64,000 nucleotides of DNA from BJHQ01 sp964654285. Lineage in GTDB: Bacteria; Planctomycetota; UBA11346. The stretch covers positions 1 through 64,000 of the forward strand of contig CAZZJC010000003.1 in assembly GCA_964654285.1 (NCBI GenBank), read 5' to 3'. The notes under the pieces are model-generated. The model did not search any database and was not told the origin of the DNA. It saw only the letters and a program-made list of their open reading frames with translations. The translations under genes were made by a program, and so were the position numbers. This document shows, piece after piece, positions 25,570 to 34,823 of this stretch. Positions within the stretch are counted from its first letter, which is position 1, and each line of letters starts with the position of its first letter.

Positions 25570-28494
25570 CTAGGGAACCGGGGCGATCTCAGGCTGGGAT
25601 GCCGCCGGTCTGGTGGCGACCGGCTTATCCGCCCCCCAGAGGCGGATGACCGCGACCTCATCCACATCATCGGCACCGGCAGCGACGATCCGCACCGGAT
25701 TGACGCCGGGCTTCAGGGCGAGTTCGACCTCATACGGGTATTCGGCCACCGCGACGCCGCCGCGCGTGACCGGCGCCCCGGGTGGGGTGGGGACGGGGTC
25801 CATCGACCGGGTCGGACGGAGATCGATCTTCTCCTTGTCGAGGAAGCAGGAGACGAACTTGAGGTTGTCGTCGCTGATGCGTGCGACCAGCCTGACCTTG
25901 CCGTCGACTTCGGGGCTGACGCGGATGTCGCCGAATTGCGGTTGGAGCACGATCTTTTCCTCCAGCGGACGGTCGAGGTCGATCTTCAGGCTGCTGAAGA
26001 CCTCGGCCGCGCCGCGCCAGCCGCCATCCTCGCCGAGGCGTTCGCTGGCGCGGAACTGCAGCTTGATCTCGGTGGCTTTGAAGTCTTCGCTGCGCCCCGG
26101 ACCGATCGGACGGCTCTTTCTGATGCGGAACGGGACCACCAGTTCGCGCGACCGGCCGCCGACCTCGATCGGATCCACGGTGAAGCGGGTGGTGTCCTTC
26201 AGCTCGACGAAGGGGTCGTTGTCCTTGAACACCGCGACCTCGATCCTGCCGCTGGTCGCCACCTTGCCGTCATTGAAGAGGGACAGGCGCAGACGGGCGT
26301 CCTCGTCGACCTTGAGCATGCCGGTGCCCTTGTCGTCCTCGATCTTCCAGCGGAATCCCAGGTGCGGACGCTGGCGCGGCTTGATCGTCAGGCGCACCGG
26401 CAGGCTGGTCAGGGGCTGCTCGCGGCCGTCGGCGTAGAGCTCGAGCGTGAAACGCTCCTCGCCGGCCTCCAGGCGCGGGGGCAGGGTCAGGTGCATGGTG
26501 CCGGCGGCCTTCGCGCCGGGTTGCACCGCGCCGAAGATGACCTCGCTCTGCCACAAGGGGCTGCCGCGATCGGCCTTGGCGACGCCGTACAACCGGCCGA
26601 ACGCCTTGTCGCTGCGGTTGCTCACGCTGAAGCCGATCTCGGCCGACGGCGGGCCGTCGTTGGTGTCCTTGGCCTGGATCTCGGCCGGACCGGTGAACGC
26701 CAGTTCCAGGCTGGATGCGGCCGGCTCGACGAGGTCGCCCCAGGTCAACGGCGGTTTGCGCTCGAGCAGGGCCTTGGCCAGCGCCGTGGATTCCGCCTCC
26801 GAGCGGGCGGCGGTCGGCCGGCGCAGGCGTTCGATCAGGAACTGGCGCTGCTTCCCCTCGCGCTCGGCGGCGGCGGCGGCGGCATCCCAGGCCGGGGCGG
26901 CGGGATCGCGGATCGCCGCCTGGACCAGTTCGATCGCCATCTGGGCCTCGGCATCGGGGCTGAACTTCTTCGCCGAGATGAAGTGGGTGCGCTGCTGATC
27001 CCTGGTCTCGTAATGCCGCAGCCAGGCCAGAGCGAGGCTGGATTCGTGCCGGTAGGCGTGATTGCTCGCGATGGCGAATTCGTCGTCGGCCTCGCGCCGG
27101 CCGATGTAGGGCAGCAGATCGATGGTGCCGTCCTTGGCCTGGTTGCGGGAGAGGAATCGCAGATCGGGGTTGACCCCGACGCGCTGGATCGACACCCCGC
27201 CGGGCAGCTGGTATTCCTGGATGGTGTACTTCAGCCGGCTGTCGTCGCGCAGCATGGCGATGGTCTGCACCGTGCCCTTGCCGAAGGTCGGCACCCCGGC
27301 GACCGCCGCCCGATCATGCCGCTGCAAGGCGCCCGAGACGATCTCGGCCGCGCTCGCGGTGCCGCCGGAGACCAGCACCAGCATCGGCACGCGGCAGTCC
27401 GGCTTGCCGGAGCAGCCCAGGCGCTGCATCCGGCCGGCGCTGGTCACGGTGCGAACGACCTCGACCGGTTTGAGCAGGAAGCAGTCGCTGACCAGCTTGG
27501 CCTGCTCCAGCAGGCCGCCACCGTTGAAGCGCAGGTCGAGCACCAGCGCCTTGATCGGCCCGGCCGCGTCGGCGTCGAGCTCCATCAGCTTGATGCGCAG
27601 CTTTTCGTTGGTCTTGGCGTTGAATTCGTCGAGCTGGATGTAGCCCACGTCGGGATTCGCCGGATCGCGCCAGGCCAGTTCGGTGATCGCCGACACCAGG
27701 TCGCGGCGGATCGGGATCTCGATCGGGGCCTTGGCCCCCTTGCGTTCGACCAGCAGGCGCACGGTGGTGCCCTTGGGTCCCTTGATCCGCTTCACCGTCT
27801 GCGGCAGCGACAAGCCGGCGGTCTTCTCGCCGTCCACGGCCAGCACCACATCGCCATCCTCGACCCCGGCGCGGTCGGCGGGCAGGCCGGGCAGGACACG
27901 CTCGATGAAGACGACGCCCTCGTCTTCACGCAGGACGGCGCCGATGCCGAAGAAACCGCCCTGGATGTCCTCGCTGAAATCCTGCGCCACCTCGGGCGGC
28001 AGGATGACGGTGTGGGGATCGAGCGAGTTGAGGGCGCCGTTGAGCAGGGCGTACTCGAGTTCGCGCCGGCGCTTGGCCGGGAAGTCGGCGCCGGCGAGGA
28101 CGCCGCGCACCTTTTCCAGGATGTCCATCGCGTCGCGCAGCGCCTGGTTGCGCCGATCGTCGCCCTCGGTGGCCTCGTTCCGCCCGGACACCCGTGCTGG
28201 CACCACCGTCTTCGTGCCGGCGATGTTCAGGGTGATCTCGTCGTCCTTCCATCGGGCATCGATGGAGATCTCGGCATCCTCGAGGGCGCGCAGGGCGCGT
28301 TCGACCAGGATGCGGGTGCGGAAGACGCTCTTGTCGTAGTATTCATGCTCCAGGATCTCGCCGACCCTGGGCGCCATGTTGGGGAACTCCTTGATCTCGC
28401 CGGCACCCAGGCCGGCAGCCGCCCAGACGAGCGCATGGATGAGCCAGGCTGCGGAAATGCCGGTGCCAAGGCTCGGCCAGCGGATGCATGCCAC
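25570..28494 (-). CDS. Exported PDZ-S41 serine protease with C-terminal beta domains
   Basis: The protein is a carboxyl-terminal-processing (CtpA/Prc) type protease. I place the start at GTG 28494, because AGGAGG lies 9 bases upstream and a signal or anchor helix follows at once; an ATG 81 bases further up lacks this site. The 974 residues contain a PDZ domain (about 175-260), then the S41 domain with catalytic Ser381 (SGGTASAAE) and Lys406 (TFGKGTVQT), spaced 25 residues as in Prc. A helical part (about 450-590) and several beta-sandwich domains (about 600-960) follow. It would cleave or trim proteins in the periplasm. The large C-terminal extension is not found in Prc and recalls the Myxococcus-type S41 family. 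The stop is TAG, one of two in the window. Confidence 0.9.
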   Translation of the reverse strand: MACIRWPSLGTGISAAWLIHALVWAAAGLGAGEIKEFPNMAPRVGEILEHEYYDKSVFRTRILVERALRALEDAEISIDARWKDDEITLNIAGTKTVVPARVSGRNEATEGDDRRNQALRDAMDILEKVRGVLAGADFPAKRRRELEYALLNGALNSLDPHTVILPPEVAQDFSEDIQGGFFGIGAVLREDEGVVFIERVLPGLPADRAGVEDGDVVLAVDGEKTAGLSLPQTVKRIKGPKGTTVRLLVERKGAKAPIEIPIRRDLVSAITELAWRDPANPDVGYIQLDEFNAKTNEKLRIKLMELDADAAGPIKALVLDLRFNGGGLLEQAKLVSDCFLLKPVEVVRTVTSAGRMQRLGCSGKPDCRVPMLVLVSGGTASAAEIVSGALQRHDRAAVAGVPTFGKGTVQTIAMLRDDSRLKYTIQEYQLPGGVSIQRVGVNPDLRFLSRNQAKDGTIDLLPYIGRREADDEFAIASNHAYRHESSLALAWLRHYETRDQQRTHFISAKKFSPDAEAQMAIELVQAAIRDPAAPAWDAAAAAAEREGKQRQFLIERLRRPTAARSEAESTALAKALLERKPPLTWGDLVEPAASSLELAFTGPAEIQAKDTNDGPPSAEIGFSVSNRSDKAFGRLYGVAKADRGSPLWQSEVIFGAVQPGAKAAGTMHLTLPPRLEAGEERFTLELYADGREQPLTSLPVRLTIKPRQRPHLGFRWKIEDDKGTGMLKVDEDARLRLSLFNDGKVATSGRIEVAVFKDNDPFVELKDTTRFTVDPIEVGGRSRELVVPFRIRKSRPIGPGRSEDFKATEIKLQFRASERLGEDGGWRGAAEVFSSLKIDLDRPLEEKIVLQPQFGDIRVSPEVDGKVRLVARISDDNLKFVSCFLDKEKIDLRPTRSMDPVPTPPGAPVTRGGVAVAEYPYEVELALKPGVNPVRIVAAGADDVDEVAVIRLWGADKPVATRPAASQPEIAPVP

Positions 28495-28503
28495 GATGGA
28501 AGA

Positions 28504-28509
28504 CCTCCT
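28504..28509 (-). promoter_or_regulatory. Ribosome binding site AGGAGG fixing a GTG start
   Basis: A perfect AGGAGG lies 9 bases before GTG 28494 of the S41 protease gene and decides this start over the upstream ATG. Confidence 0.75.
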
Positions 28510-28635
28510 GCCGCGTTGCCGCGGCCAAGGGATGCTAACGGGGCCAGCCCCCATCCCAACCCTGGGAATGCCCATACCTCAGCGCTGACGATCCGGGCGT
28601 GCGGCACGCGGATGGGTTCCGACCGGCTGGCATCG

Positions 28636-30288
28636 TCAGGTCGGTTCACCAGGCTCTGCCGGCAGCACCAGCACCACGGCGGTCAGATCATCGCCGTGGG
28701 CCCTGCCGGCCGACCAGGCGTCGACGGCGGCATGCAGACCGCTGATCACCTCGGCCGGGCCCTTGCCTTCGCGCCAGAGCGCCCGTGTGGCCTCGGCGAG
28801 CCGGGCTTCGCCCCACAGTTCGCCCGTGGGGGAGGCCGCCTCGGTGAAGCCATCGGTATACAGCAGCAGCAGGTCGCCGGGCTCCAGCAGCCCGGGCGAG
28901 ACCGCCGGGAAGTCGCCGTCGGTGGCGATGCCCACCGGCAGGCCGGTGCTTTCCAGCCAGCGGATCTCGCCCTGGTTGATCCAGAGCATGGGATTGTGCC
29001 CGCACGAGACGTAGCTGAACAGGTGCGAATGGGGATCGACCTCGACCACCGCCAGGGTCATGAAGCGGCCGCTCTGGGCGTGGTAGAGGCCGTCGTTGAC
29101 CGCGAGCGCGACCGATTCGATCGAGGCGCTCGCGCGCAGGCGCTGCTGCAGGATGGCGTGCGCCATGGTGGTGAAGAGCGCCGCCCCGAGTCCGTGGCCG
29201 CTGACATCGCCGATCACCGCGACCAGGCTCGATCCGCGTTCGAGGAAGGAATAGTAGTCGCCGCCGGTCTCGTCGCACGGGCGCGACGACCCTTCGACGG
29301 TCAGATCATGCACCGCCAGGCCGGCGGTGGGATACATGCTGTTCTGCACCTGGCGCGCGATGGCGAGTTCCTGCAGCAGGCGTTCGCGATCGACCGTGGC
29401 CTTGATCAGCAGGGCGTTTTCCAGCGCGATGGCGGCGAGGCTGGCCAGGGTCTCGGCGATGCTCTTCTGCTCGGCGCCGAAAACCTCGACCGGATTGGCG
29501 AGCACCACCACGCCCAGGGTGCGGTCGCGGGTGGTCAGCGGCAGCGCGAGCAGCCCATGGATGCGCGCCCCGGATCCGCTGGTGTCGAGCACCGAGTCGA
29601 CCTCGTGCGGACCGACGAGCACCGTGCCGGCGCCGGCGAAGACCGCCTCCGCCACCGGCCGGCCATCGCTGGCCAGGCGGATGCCATGCACGTGCCGATC
29701 GTTCATCCCCCAGGTGACGCGGCAGGCGAGCGGCCCGGGACTGTCCGGCCCGCCGGTCGGGCAAAGCACCGCACCGACGTCGGCGCGCGCGCCGCCGAGC
29801 ATGGTCTCCAGGATCTTGACCAGCAGCACGTCGACATCGAGGTGGCGCAGCAGTTCACCGGCGCTGGTGATCAGGCGGATCTGCTCGTGCGCCTTGCGCA
29901 GCTGGTCGTCGATGACCTCGCGCCGGTGCGTGCGCAGGAGGATCGGCCCGAGCACCCCGGCGAGCTGGCGCATCCGGGTGCGGTCGCACCGCTCCGCCCG
30001 GGTCTCCAGCACCCCGACCGGCTGCCCCTGGCTGGTCAGCGGGAAACGGCCCGGCCCGTCGATCCCGGCCCTGGGCAGATCGGCGACCTCCCCTTCCTGG
30101 CCGAAGCTTGCGGCGGCGTAGAAGACCTCCCCGGACTCGTCCCACAGGTACAGCACCGCCGGAAACGCGCCGAACTGGCCGAGCATCTCCTCCAGCACCG
30201 CGACCAGGCCATGGCTGCTCTCGGGGCCGAGAAGGCGGTCGACCAGCTCCGCCGAGTTCATCGGCGCGGGGAAGCGTTGCGTGGGCAT
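28636..30288 (-). CDS. GAF-domain SpoIIE/RsbU-type protein phosphatase
   Basis: The 550-residue protein has an N-terminal globular segment (about 10-130), a GAF domain (about 140-310) and a PP2C-SpoIIE domain (about 320-545). Metal-binding motifs of the phosphatase are visible: ETGGDYYS, GDVSGHGLGAAL, CGHNP, LLLYTDGFTEA and HGDDLTAV. Such proteins dephosphorylate Ser/Thr residues, classically of anti-sigma-factor antagonists, in response to a signal sensed by the GAF domain. No anti-sigma or antagonist gene is adjacent, so the target is unknown. ATG at 30288 is taken as the start, without a good ribosome site; an ATG nine codons later is possible. It is divergent from the aminotransferase gene. 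Confidence 0.9.
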   Translation of the reverse strand: MPTQRFPAPMNSAELVDRLLGPESSHGLVAVLEEMLGQFGAFPAVLYLWDESGEVFYAAASFGQEGEVADLPRAGIDGPGRFPLTSQGQPVGVLETRAERCDRTRMRQLAGVLGPILLRTHRREVIDDQLRKAHEQIRLITSAGELLRHLDVDVLLVKILETMLGGARADVGAVLCPTGGPDSPGPLACRVTWGMNDRHVHGIRLASDGRPVAEAVFAGAGTVLVGPHEVDSVLDTSGSGARIHGLLALPLTTRDRTLGVVVLANPVEVFGAEQKSIAETLASLAAIALENALLIKATVDRERLLQELAIARQVQNSMYPTAGLAVHDLTVEGSSRPCDETGGDYYSFLERGSSLVAVIGDVSGHGLGAALFTTMAHAILQQRLRASASIESVALAVNDGLYHAQSGRFMTLAVVEVDPHSHLFSYVSCGHNPMLWINQGEIRWLESTGLPVGIATDGDFPAVSPGLLEPGDLLLLYTDGFTEAASPTGELWGEARLAEATRALWREGKGPAEVISGLHAAVDAWSAGRAHGDDLTAVVLVLPAEPGEPT

Positions 30289-30414
30289 CGCGGGAAGGAT
30301 ACCGCCGGCCCCCCTCCACCTGCAAGCCTCGGCCAGCGGGCTGTCTGAGGCTGTCATGCTGCAGCCACAGGCCCGACATTGGCGTGCCCGGTCCCGGTTG
30401 CACCATCCCGCGCC

Positions 30415-31644
30415 ATGCCCGCCCTCACCCGCACGCCGCCCCCCTACCCGAGTCGCCGCCCCGAGGTCATCGAGGCCGCCGTCCGCGTCCTGCGCGATGG
30501 CGACTGGACGCGACTGGAAGGAGCGCCGGAACTGGAAGCCGACCTCGCCGCCTGGCACGGCCCCGGCGTCGACGGACGCGCCACCATCGCCTGGTACGTG
30601 GCCTCCGGCACCGCCGCGCTGGAGGCGATCATGCTCGGGCACGGCCTCGGCCCCGGCGACGAGGTCATCACCACGCCCTACACCTGGGGCGCGACGGTGT
30701 CGGCGATCCTGGCGATCGGCGCGATCCCGGTCTTCGCCGATGTCGACCCGCTGTCGGGTCTGATCCGTCCCGAGACGGTCGAACCGCTGATCACCGCGAA
30801 AACGCGGGCGATCATGTGCGTGCACCTGTTCGGCCACCCCTGCGACGCCCGGGCGCTGCGCGCGATCGCGGACCGGCGCGGACTGCTGCTCTTCGAGGAT
30901 GGCAGCCAGGCGCACGGGGCGCGGCTGCACGGCACCCGCGTCGGCGCCTTCGGCCACGCGGCGGCATTTTCCTGCATGGGCCTGAAGCTGCTCGCCGGCA
31001 CCGAGGGCGGCTATGCCCTCTTCCGCGATCCCGTGGCCGCCGAGCACGCCTACCTGTACGGCCGCCACCCGCGCGGCCTCGCACCCGACCGGGCGCAGGC
31101 CCTGGGCGCGGCCGGACTCCTGGATTCGCTGCAACTGGGCTGGCGTCCGTGCGCGATCGGCGCTGCGCTGGTGCGCGCCGCGCTGCCCTTCCTCGACGCC
31201 GAGAACGCCGCCCGCCGGCGCAACGCGGCGGTGCTGCGCCGGCGCCTCGCTGACGTGCCCGGCGTCACGATCGCTCCCGAACTGCCTGGCGCCGAAGGCT
31301 GCTACCACCTGCTCTCGCTCGTGCACCACCACGACAAGACCGGCCTGGCGCGCGAGCAGTTCAGCCAGCGCCTGGCGGCCGAGGGCGCCGGCAACTTCCA
31401 CTACATCCCGGTGCCGATCCACCGCCTGACCCGCCTCGACCCGCACGGCTATGCCAAAAACGGCCCGCGCGTGCTCTGGCACGAGCAGCTCGTCCGCGCG
31501 GGCGTCGACTACCGCAAGACCTCCTGCCCCGGCGCCGAATGGCGCGCCCCGCGCGAAGTCACCCTGGGCTTCAATTGGACCCAGGACGACCCCGAGGCGA
31601 TGGACCAGCTGGCCGAAGCGATCCGCCGCGCCTGCGCGGGGTGA
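30415..31644 (+). CDS. DegT/DnrJ/EryC1/StrS family PLP-dependent aminotransferase
   Basis: At 409 residues this is the usual size for the family, which transfers amino groups onto nucleotide-linked keto-sugars or acts as a sugar dehydratase. Visible are the cofactor-binding region SGTAALEAIM (about 64-73), PYTWGATVSAI, the DVDP segment, EDGSQAHGA (PLP Asp) and the likely Schiff-base lysine in SCMGLKLLAGTEGG. An upstream in-frame ATG at 30379 would add 12 residues; the one at 30415 fits the conserved start better. No sugar-nucleotide genes are nearby, so the substrate is open. It converges on the KimA-like gene with only 16 bases between stops. Confidence 0.88.
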   Translation: MPALTRTPPPYPSRRPEVIEAAVRVLRDGDWTRLEGAPELEADLAAWHGPGVDGRATIAWYVASGTAALEAIMLGHGLGPGDEVITTPYTWGATVSAILAIGAIPVFADVDPLSGLIRPETVEPLITAKTRAIMCVHLFGHPCDARALRAIADRRGLLLFEDGSQAHGARLHGTRVGAFGHAAAFSCMGLKLLAGTEGGYALFRDPVAAEHAYLYGRHPRGLAPDRAQALGAAGLLDSLQLGWRPCAIGAALVRAALPFLDAENAARRRNAAVLRRRLADVPGVTIAPELPGAEGCYHLLSLVHHHDKTGLAREQFSQRLAAEGAGNFHYIPVPIHRLTRLDPHGYAKNGPRVLWHEQLVRAGVDYRKTSCPGAEWRAPREVTLGFNWTQDDPEAMDQLAEAIRRACAG

Positions 31645-31655
31645 GCGCAGGCGCG
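31627..31655. terminator. Strong hairpin at a convergent gene junction
   Basis: CGCGCCTGCGC and GCGCAGGCGCG form a perfect 11-bp stem with a 7-base loop across the stop codon of the aminotransferase gene, 6 bases from the stop of the opposing transporter gene. It lacks a U-tract but could stop or stabilise both transcripts. Confidence 0.5.
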
Positions 31656-31660
31656 AGGCT

Positions 31661-33706
31661 TCACCGCAGCCGTGCCGCGACGAGATGCACCGGGATGCCG
31701 GACCATTGCAGGCGGCGCTGCACGGCGAGAGCAGTGTCGTTGTGCAGGATGCGCCAGAGCAAGCCCTCGTAGGATGTCAGCACCTTGCCGGCCATGACCA
31801 TCAGGCGCGGGTGGTCCTGGCGGATGGCGCGGCAGACGGATTCCGCGGCAACATCCATCTCGGTACCGACCGCCGAGCGCACGGCGCAAGGCAGGCCGAG
31901 CGCGCGCACCTGCGGGATCCACGCCTGCAGACGCTGCTTCAGCCGTTCCTCGGCCGCGAGGGCGTCGATGCTGTCGACCGCATCCACCACCGCGATGCCT
32001 GCGATGACGACCTGCTGGTAATAGCCAGGGAAAGTGCGCAGGGCGTTGAGCAGGGTGTGCCAGCCGGTGCCGTTGAGGGCGTCAGCCAGCAACACCAGTG
32101 TGGGCGGGCTCGTGGGACCCGTCACGACCTCGCCTACTCCGGGACTCGGCGGAGCCGGTTCGGACGGCAGGATGGTCGAGAACGCTGAGTGAAGACGCAT
32201 GGACAGCCGGCGGTAATGGGCGTGCACGACGAAGCACGCAGCCACCACCAAGGCGGTGGTGATGACGGTGATCCAGCCGCCTTCGGCGAACTTCTCATAC
32301 ACCGTGACGACCAGCACGCCGGCGCAGAGGACGAACGCCACGGCGAACAGGATCAGCCGCCGCCGACGCAACCAGGTTGCGGCCGAGCGTTCGGCCCACC
32401 AATGCTTGCACATGCCGGCCATGGTCAGGGTGAAGGTCAGGAAGACGTTGATCGAGTACATCACCACCAGCACGGTGATGACGTTGAGCTGGTAGCGTGC
32501 GGCGAGCACCGCCGACAGCACCAGTGCGAGCAGCGCCGCGACGCCCATCACGATGATCCCCTGTTCGGTCACCATGCGGTCGGACAGGCGGGTGAAGCGC
32601 CGGGGCAGCCAGGAATCCCCGGCCAGATTCGCCATCACGCGCGGCCCGCCGATGAAACCGGCCTGGGCCGCGACCAGCAGCAGGGCGCTGGCGGACAGCA
32701 ACGTGATGAAGGTGAACGCACCGCCCCAGGGCAGGTGCGCCGCCACCGCTTCGGTCAGTACCGCGTTCATGGTCTTGCCCTCCACCGGATGGATGCCCCA
32801 GAGCAGGTACCCGAACACCAGGCCGCCGGCGCACAGGGCCAGGCTCCAGGCCAGCAACGCCATCGTGCGCTGGGCGGTGCGGACGCGCGGCTCGCGCATC
32901 AGCGGCAAGGAGTTGCTCACCGCCTCGATACCGGTGTAGGTGCCACCGCTCATGGCGAATGCCTTTAGAAACAGCGCGACCAGCGCGACCAGACCCAGGC
33001 CGCCAGGGGCGAGATCAGCGCTGATCCCGGTCTGGACCTGGCGGGCGATCTCTGGGATCTGCCCCAGGTGCAGGCCGATGCCCGCCGTGATCAGGATCGC
33101 ATGCGACAGCACGAACAGCAGGAAGATCGGCGCGAGGATGACGATCGATTCGCGCACTCCGCGCAGGTTGATGACGAGCAGGAACGCGGTCGCCGCCAGT
33201 GACGCCGGCAGCTTCGCCGCCTGCCAGGACAACGGCGCGAGACTGAACAGGGCATCGATCGCCGCGGTGATCGACACCGCGATGGTCAGGATGTAGTCCA
33301 CCAGGAGCGCCGCACCCGACACCACGCCCAGGCGGGGACCGAGGCCGCGCGTTGCCACGGCATAGCCTCCGCCGACCTGGAACACCTCCACCACCTTGCT
33401 GTAGGCTGCGGCGAGGACGAAAACCATGCCCGCCGTCGCCAGCGCCAGCGGCACCGCGAGCCAGGTACGCTGACCGATGGTCTTGAAGGCCTCCTCGGGC
33501 CCGTACGCACTCGACGACAGGCCGTCGGCCCCGATGCCGATCCAGGCCAGCACCGCGGACAGGGCCAGGATCTGGTGCATCCGGCTGTCGCGCAGATCGA
33601 GCGGGGCGCCGACCAGAATCCGGCGCAAACGGCCGAGAAATCCCTGCGGAGCGCCGGGATCCGGAGCAGCGGGCAGCTGCGGTGATGGGGGTTGGGGAAT
33701 GGACAC
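31661..33706 (-). CDS. KimA (YdaO)-like potassium transporter, APC superfamily
   Basis: KimA is a high-affinity proton-potassium importer of the amino-acid permease superfamily. The 681-residue protein has about 12 membrane segments (about 45-475) and a cytoplasmic C-terminal domain (about 500-680) resembling the KimA/USP-type regulatory tail. The first helix has the KimA-like motif ADGLSSSAYGPEE with the Asp and Tyr expected at the ion site, and the MCKHWW segment lies near helix 11. I start it at GTG 33706, which has GGAGG 4 bases upstream; the longer frame to 33811 would run into the riboswitch. A cyclic-di-AMP riboswitch lies in the leader, as for Bacillus kimA, which strongly supports a potassium role over amino-acid uptake. 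Confidence 0.87.
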   Translation of the reverse strand: MSIPQPPSPQLPAAPDPGAPQGFLGRLRRILVGAPLDLRDSRMHQILALSAVLAWIGIGADGLSSSAYGPEEAFKTIGQRTWLAVPLALATAGMVFVLAAAYSKVVEVFQVGGGYAVATRGLGPRLGVVSGAALLVDYILTIAVSITAAIDALFSLAPLSWQAAKLPASLAATAFLLVINLRGVRESIVILAPIFLLFVLSHAILITAGIGLHLGQIPEIARQVQTGISADLAPGGLGLVALVALFLKAFAMSGGTYTGIEAVSNSLPLMREPRVRTAQRTMALLAWSLALCAGGLVFGYLLWGIHPVEGKTMNAVLTEAVAAHLPWGGAFTFITLLSASALLLVAAQAGFIGGPRVMANLAGDSWLPRRFTRLSDRMVTEQGIIVMGVAALLALVLSAVLAARYQLNVITVLVVMYSINVFLTFTLTMAGMCKHWWAERSAATWLRRRRLILFAVAFVLCAGVLVVTVYEKFAEGGWITVITTALVVAACFVVHAHYRRLSMRLHSAFSTILPSEPAPPSPGVGEVVTGPTSPPTLVLLADALNGTGWHTLLNALRTFPGYYQQVVIAGIAVVDAVDSIDALAAEERLKQRLQAWIPQVRALGLPCAVRSAVGTEMDVAAESVCRAIRQDHPRLMVMAGKVLTSYEGLLWRILHNDTALAVQRRLQWSGIPVHLVAARLR

Positions 33707-33710
33707 GCTG

Positions 33711-33715
33711 CCTCC
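33711..33715 (-). promoter_or_regulatory. Ribosome binding site GGAGG for the KimA-like gene
   Basis: GGAGG sits 4 bases before GTG 33706. A short GC hairpin (CGCCGC-CATCA-GCGGCG) lies just upstream, between riboswitch and ribosome site, and could be part of the switch that hides or frees it. Confidence 0.6.
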
Positions 33716-33810
33716 GACCGCCGCTGATGGCGGCGCCGCCACGGTGGGTGGATGTGGAGGCAAATCGCAGCAGGCCCCGGCTGACGCCGGCAGTCCGCTG
33801 GGCCTCTTCA

Positions 33811-33945
33811 CGCCTACGAGGTGAGCTGACGGGCTGGGCCGAAGAGTGGCCTGCGCGTTTGGCGCCTGTTGCCAGGCGACCGGCGCGCTACGCCCCGGTG
33901 AGTGGTTCCCCCGCTCCCGCCGGTGGCGGGACTCGGCGACGTGGA
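33811..33945 (-). ncRNA. ydaO-yuaA (cyclic-di-AMP) riboswitch
   Basis: Read on the minus strand, the leader carries the conserved blocks of the class in order: CGCCGAGTCC near the 5' end, a small hairpin, AGCGGGGGAACC, then CGGGGCGTAG, a variable GC-rich stem-loop, and finally AGCCCGTCAGCT followed by CACCTCGTAGGCG. These match the Bacillus and Thermoanaerobacter ydaO aptamers (GAGGAACC, GGGGUUAAUC, CCCGACAGCUAACUCC) at the ligand-contact positions. The element ends about 105 bases before the GTG of a KimA-like potassium importer, the classic target. Cyclic-di-AMP binding is expected to turn the gene off. The remaining leader to 34040 holds no gene. Confidence 0.87.
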
Positions 33946-34040
33946 CGAAGGGTCGAGGCTAACATCCTCCCGACCCGGTCAATTCACGGGATTCCCCATG
34001 CAGGGTACCGCTGCTCCGCGCTTGCTCGCGCCGGCCGGGT

Positions 34041-34823
34041 TCACCCGGCCCGACGCACCCGCACGCCTGCCGCCGCCATCGCCTGCTTGATCGATCCGAC
34101 AGTGTGGTCGCCGTAGTGGACCATGCTTGCGACCAGGGCGGCGTCGGCGCCGCCTCGGGTCACGGCATCAACCAGATGCGCCGGCGTCCCACCGCCGCCC
34201 GAGGCGATGACCGGGATGCGTACCGCGTCGGCGACCAGGCGGGTGATGGTGAGCTCATAGCCGTTGCGCACGCCGTCGGTGTCGATCGCGTTCAGGCAGA
34301 TCTCGCCCGCGCCCAGGGATTCGGCGGTCCTGGCCCAGGCGACCGCGTCCTTGCCGGTCGGGGTGCGGCCGCCGTCGATGACGACCTCGTAGCCGCTCGG
34401 GATGGCCGGCGTCGCGGCGACCTTCTTCGCATCCATGCCGAGCACCACGCATTGAGCCCCGAAAGCCCGGGCCCCGGCGGTGATGAGCGCCGGATCGCGC
34501 ACCGCCGGCGAGTTGAGCGAAACTTTTTCGGCGCCGGCGAGCAGCACCGCGCGCATCGCCTCGACCGAGCGGATGCCGCCACCGACCGCGAACGGGATGA
34601 AGATCGCCTCGGCGACCCGGCGCACCACGTCGACGAACAGGCCGCGACCCTCGGCAGAGGCCGTGATGTCGTAGAACACGAGTTCGTCCGCACCCTGATC
34701 ATAGTAGCGGCGGGCGTAGTCGACCGGGTCGCCAAGGTCGACATTCCCCTGGAATTTAACGCCTTTCGTGACCAGTCCGTTGCGGACATCCAGGCAGACG
34801 ATGACCCGTTTGGTGAGCGGCAT
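34041..34823 (-). CDS. hisF: Imidazole glycerol phosphate synthase cyclase subunit
   Basis: HisF closes the imidazole ring in histidine synthesis, using ammonia from HisH and releasing AICAR. The 260-residue TIM barrel begins MPLTKRVIVCLDV with catalytic Asp11 and has the second catalytic Asp in VVLGMDAKK (near 130), plus phosphate-binding GGGIRS and ASGGGGTPAH segments. The start at ATG 34823 follows family practice; an in-frame ATG four codons earlier is possible. No hisH or hisA lies nearby, so the pathway genes are dispersed. It is divergent from ssb, sharing a 184-base control region. Confidence 0.95.
   Translation of the reverse strand: MPLTKRVIVCLDVRNGLVTKGVKFQGNVDLGDPVDYARRYYDQGADELVFYDITASAEGRGLFVDVVRRVAEAIFIPFAVGGGIRSVEAMRAVLLAGAEKVSLNSPAVRDPALITAGARAFGAQCVVLGMDAKKVAATPAIPSGYEVVIDGGRTPTGKDAVAWARTAESLGAGEICLNAIDTDGVRNGYELTITRLVADAVRIPVIASGGGGTPAHLVDAVTRGGADAALVASMVHYGDHTVGSIKQAMAAAGVRVRRAG

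Noticed and set aside
25408..30348. A 1646-codon plus-strand open frame
   Set aside because: It runs antisense through three well-supported genes (coiled-coil protein, S41 protease, SpoIIE phosphatase) with catalytic motifs on the other strand.
33707..33811. Longer KimA-like N-terminus starting at GTG 33811
   Set aside because: That codon lies at the edge of the riboswitch aptamer, has no ribosome site, and the extra 35 residues are Pro/Ala low complexity; GTG 33706 has GGAGG.
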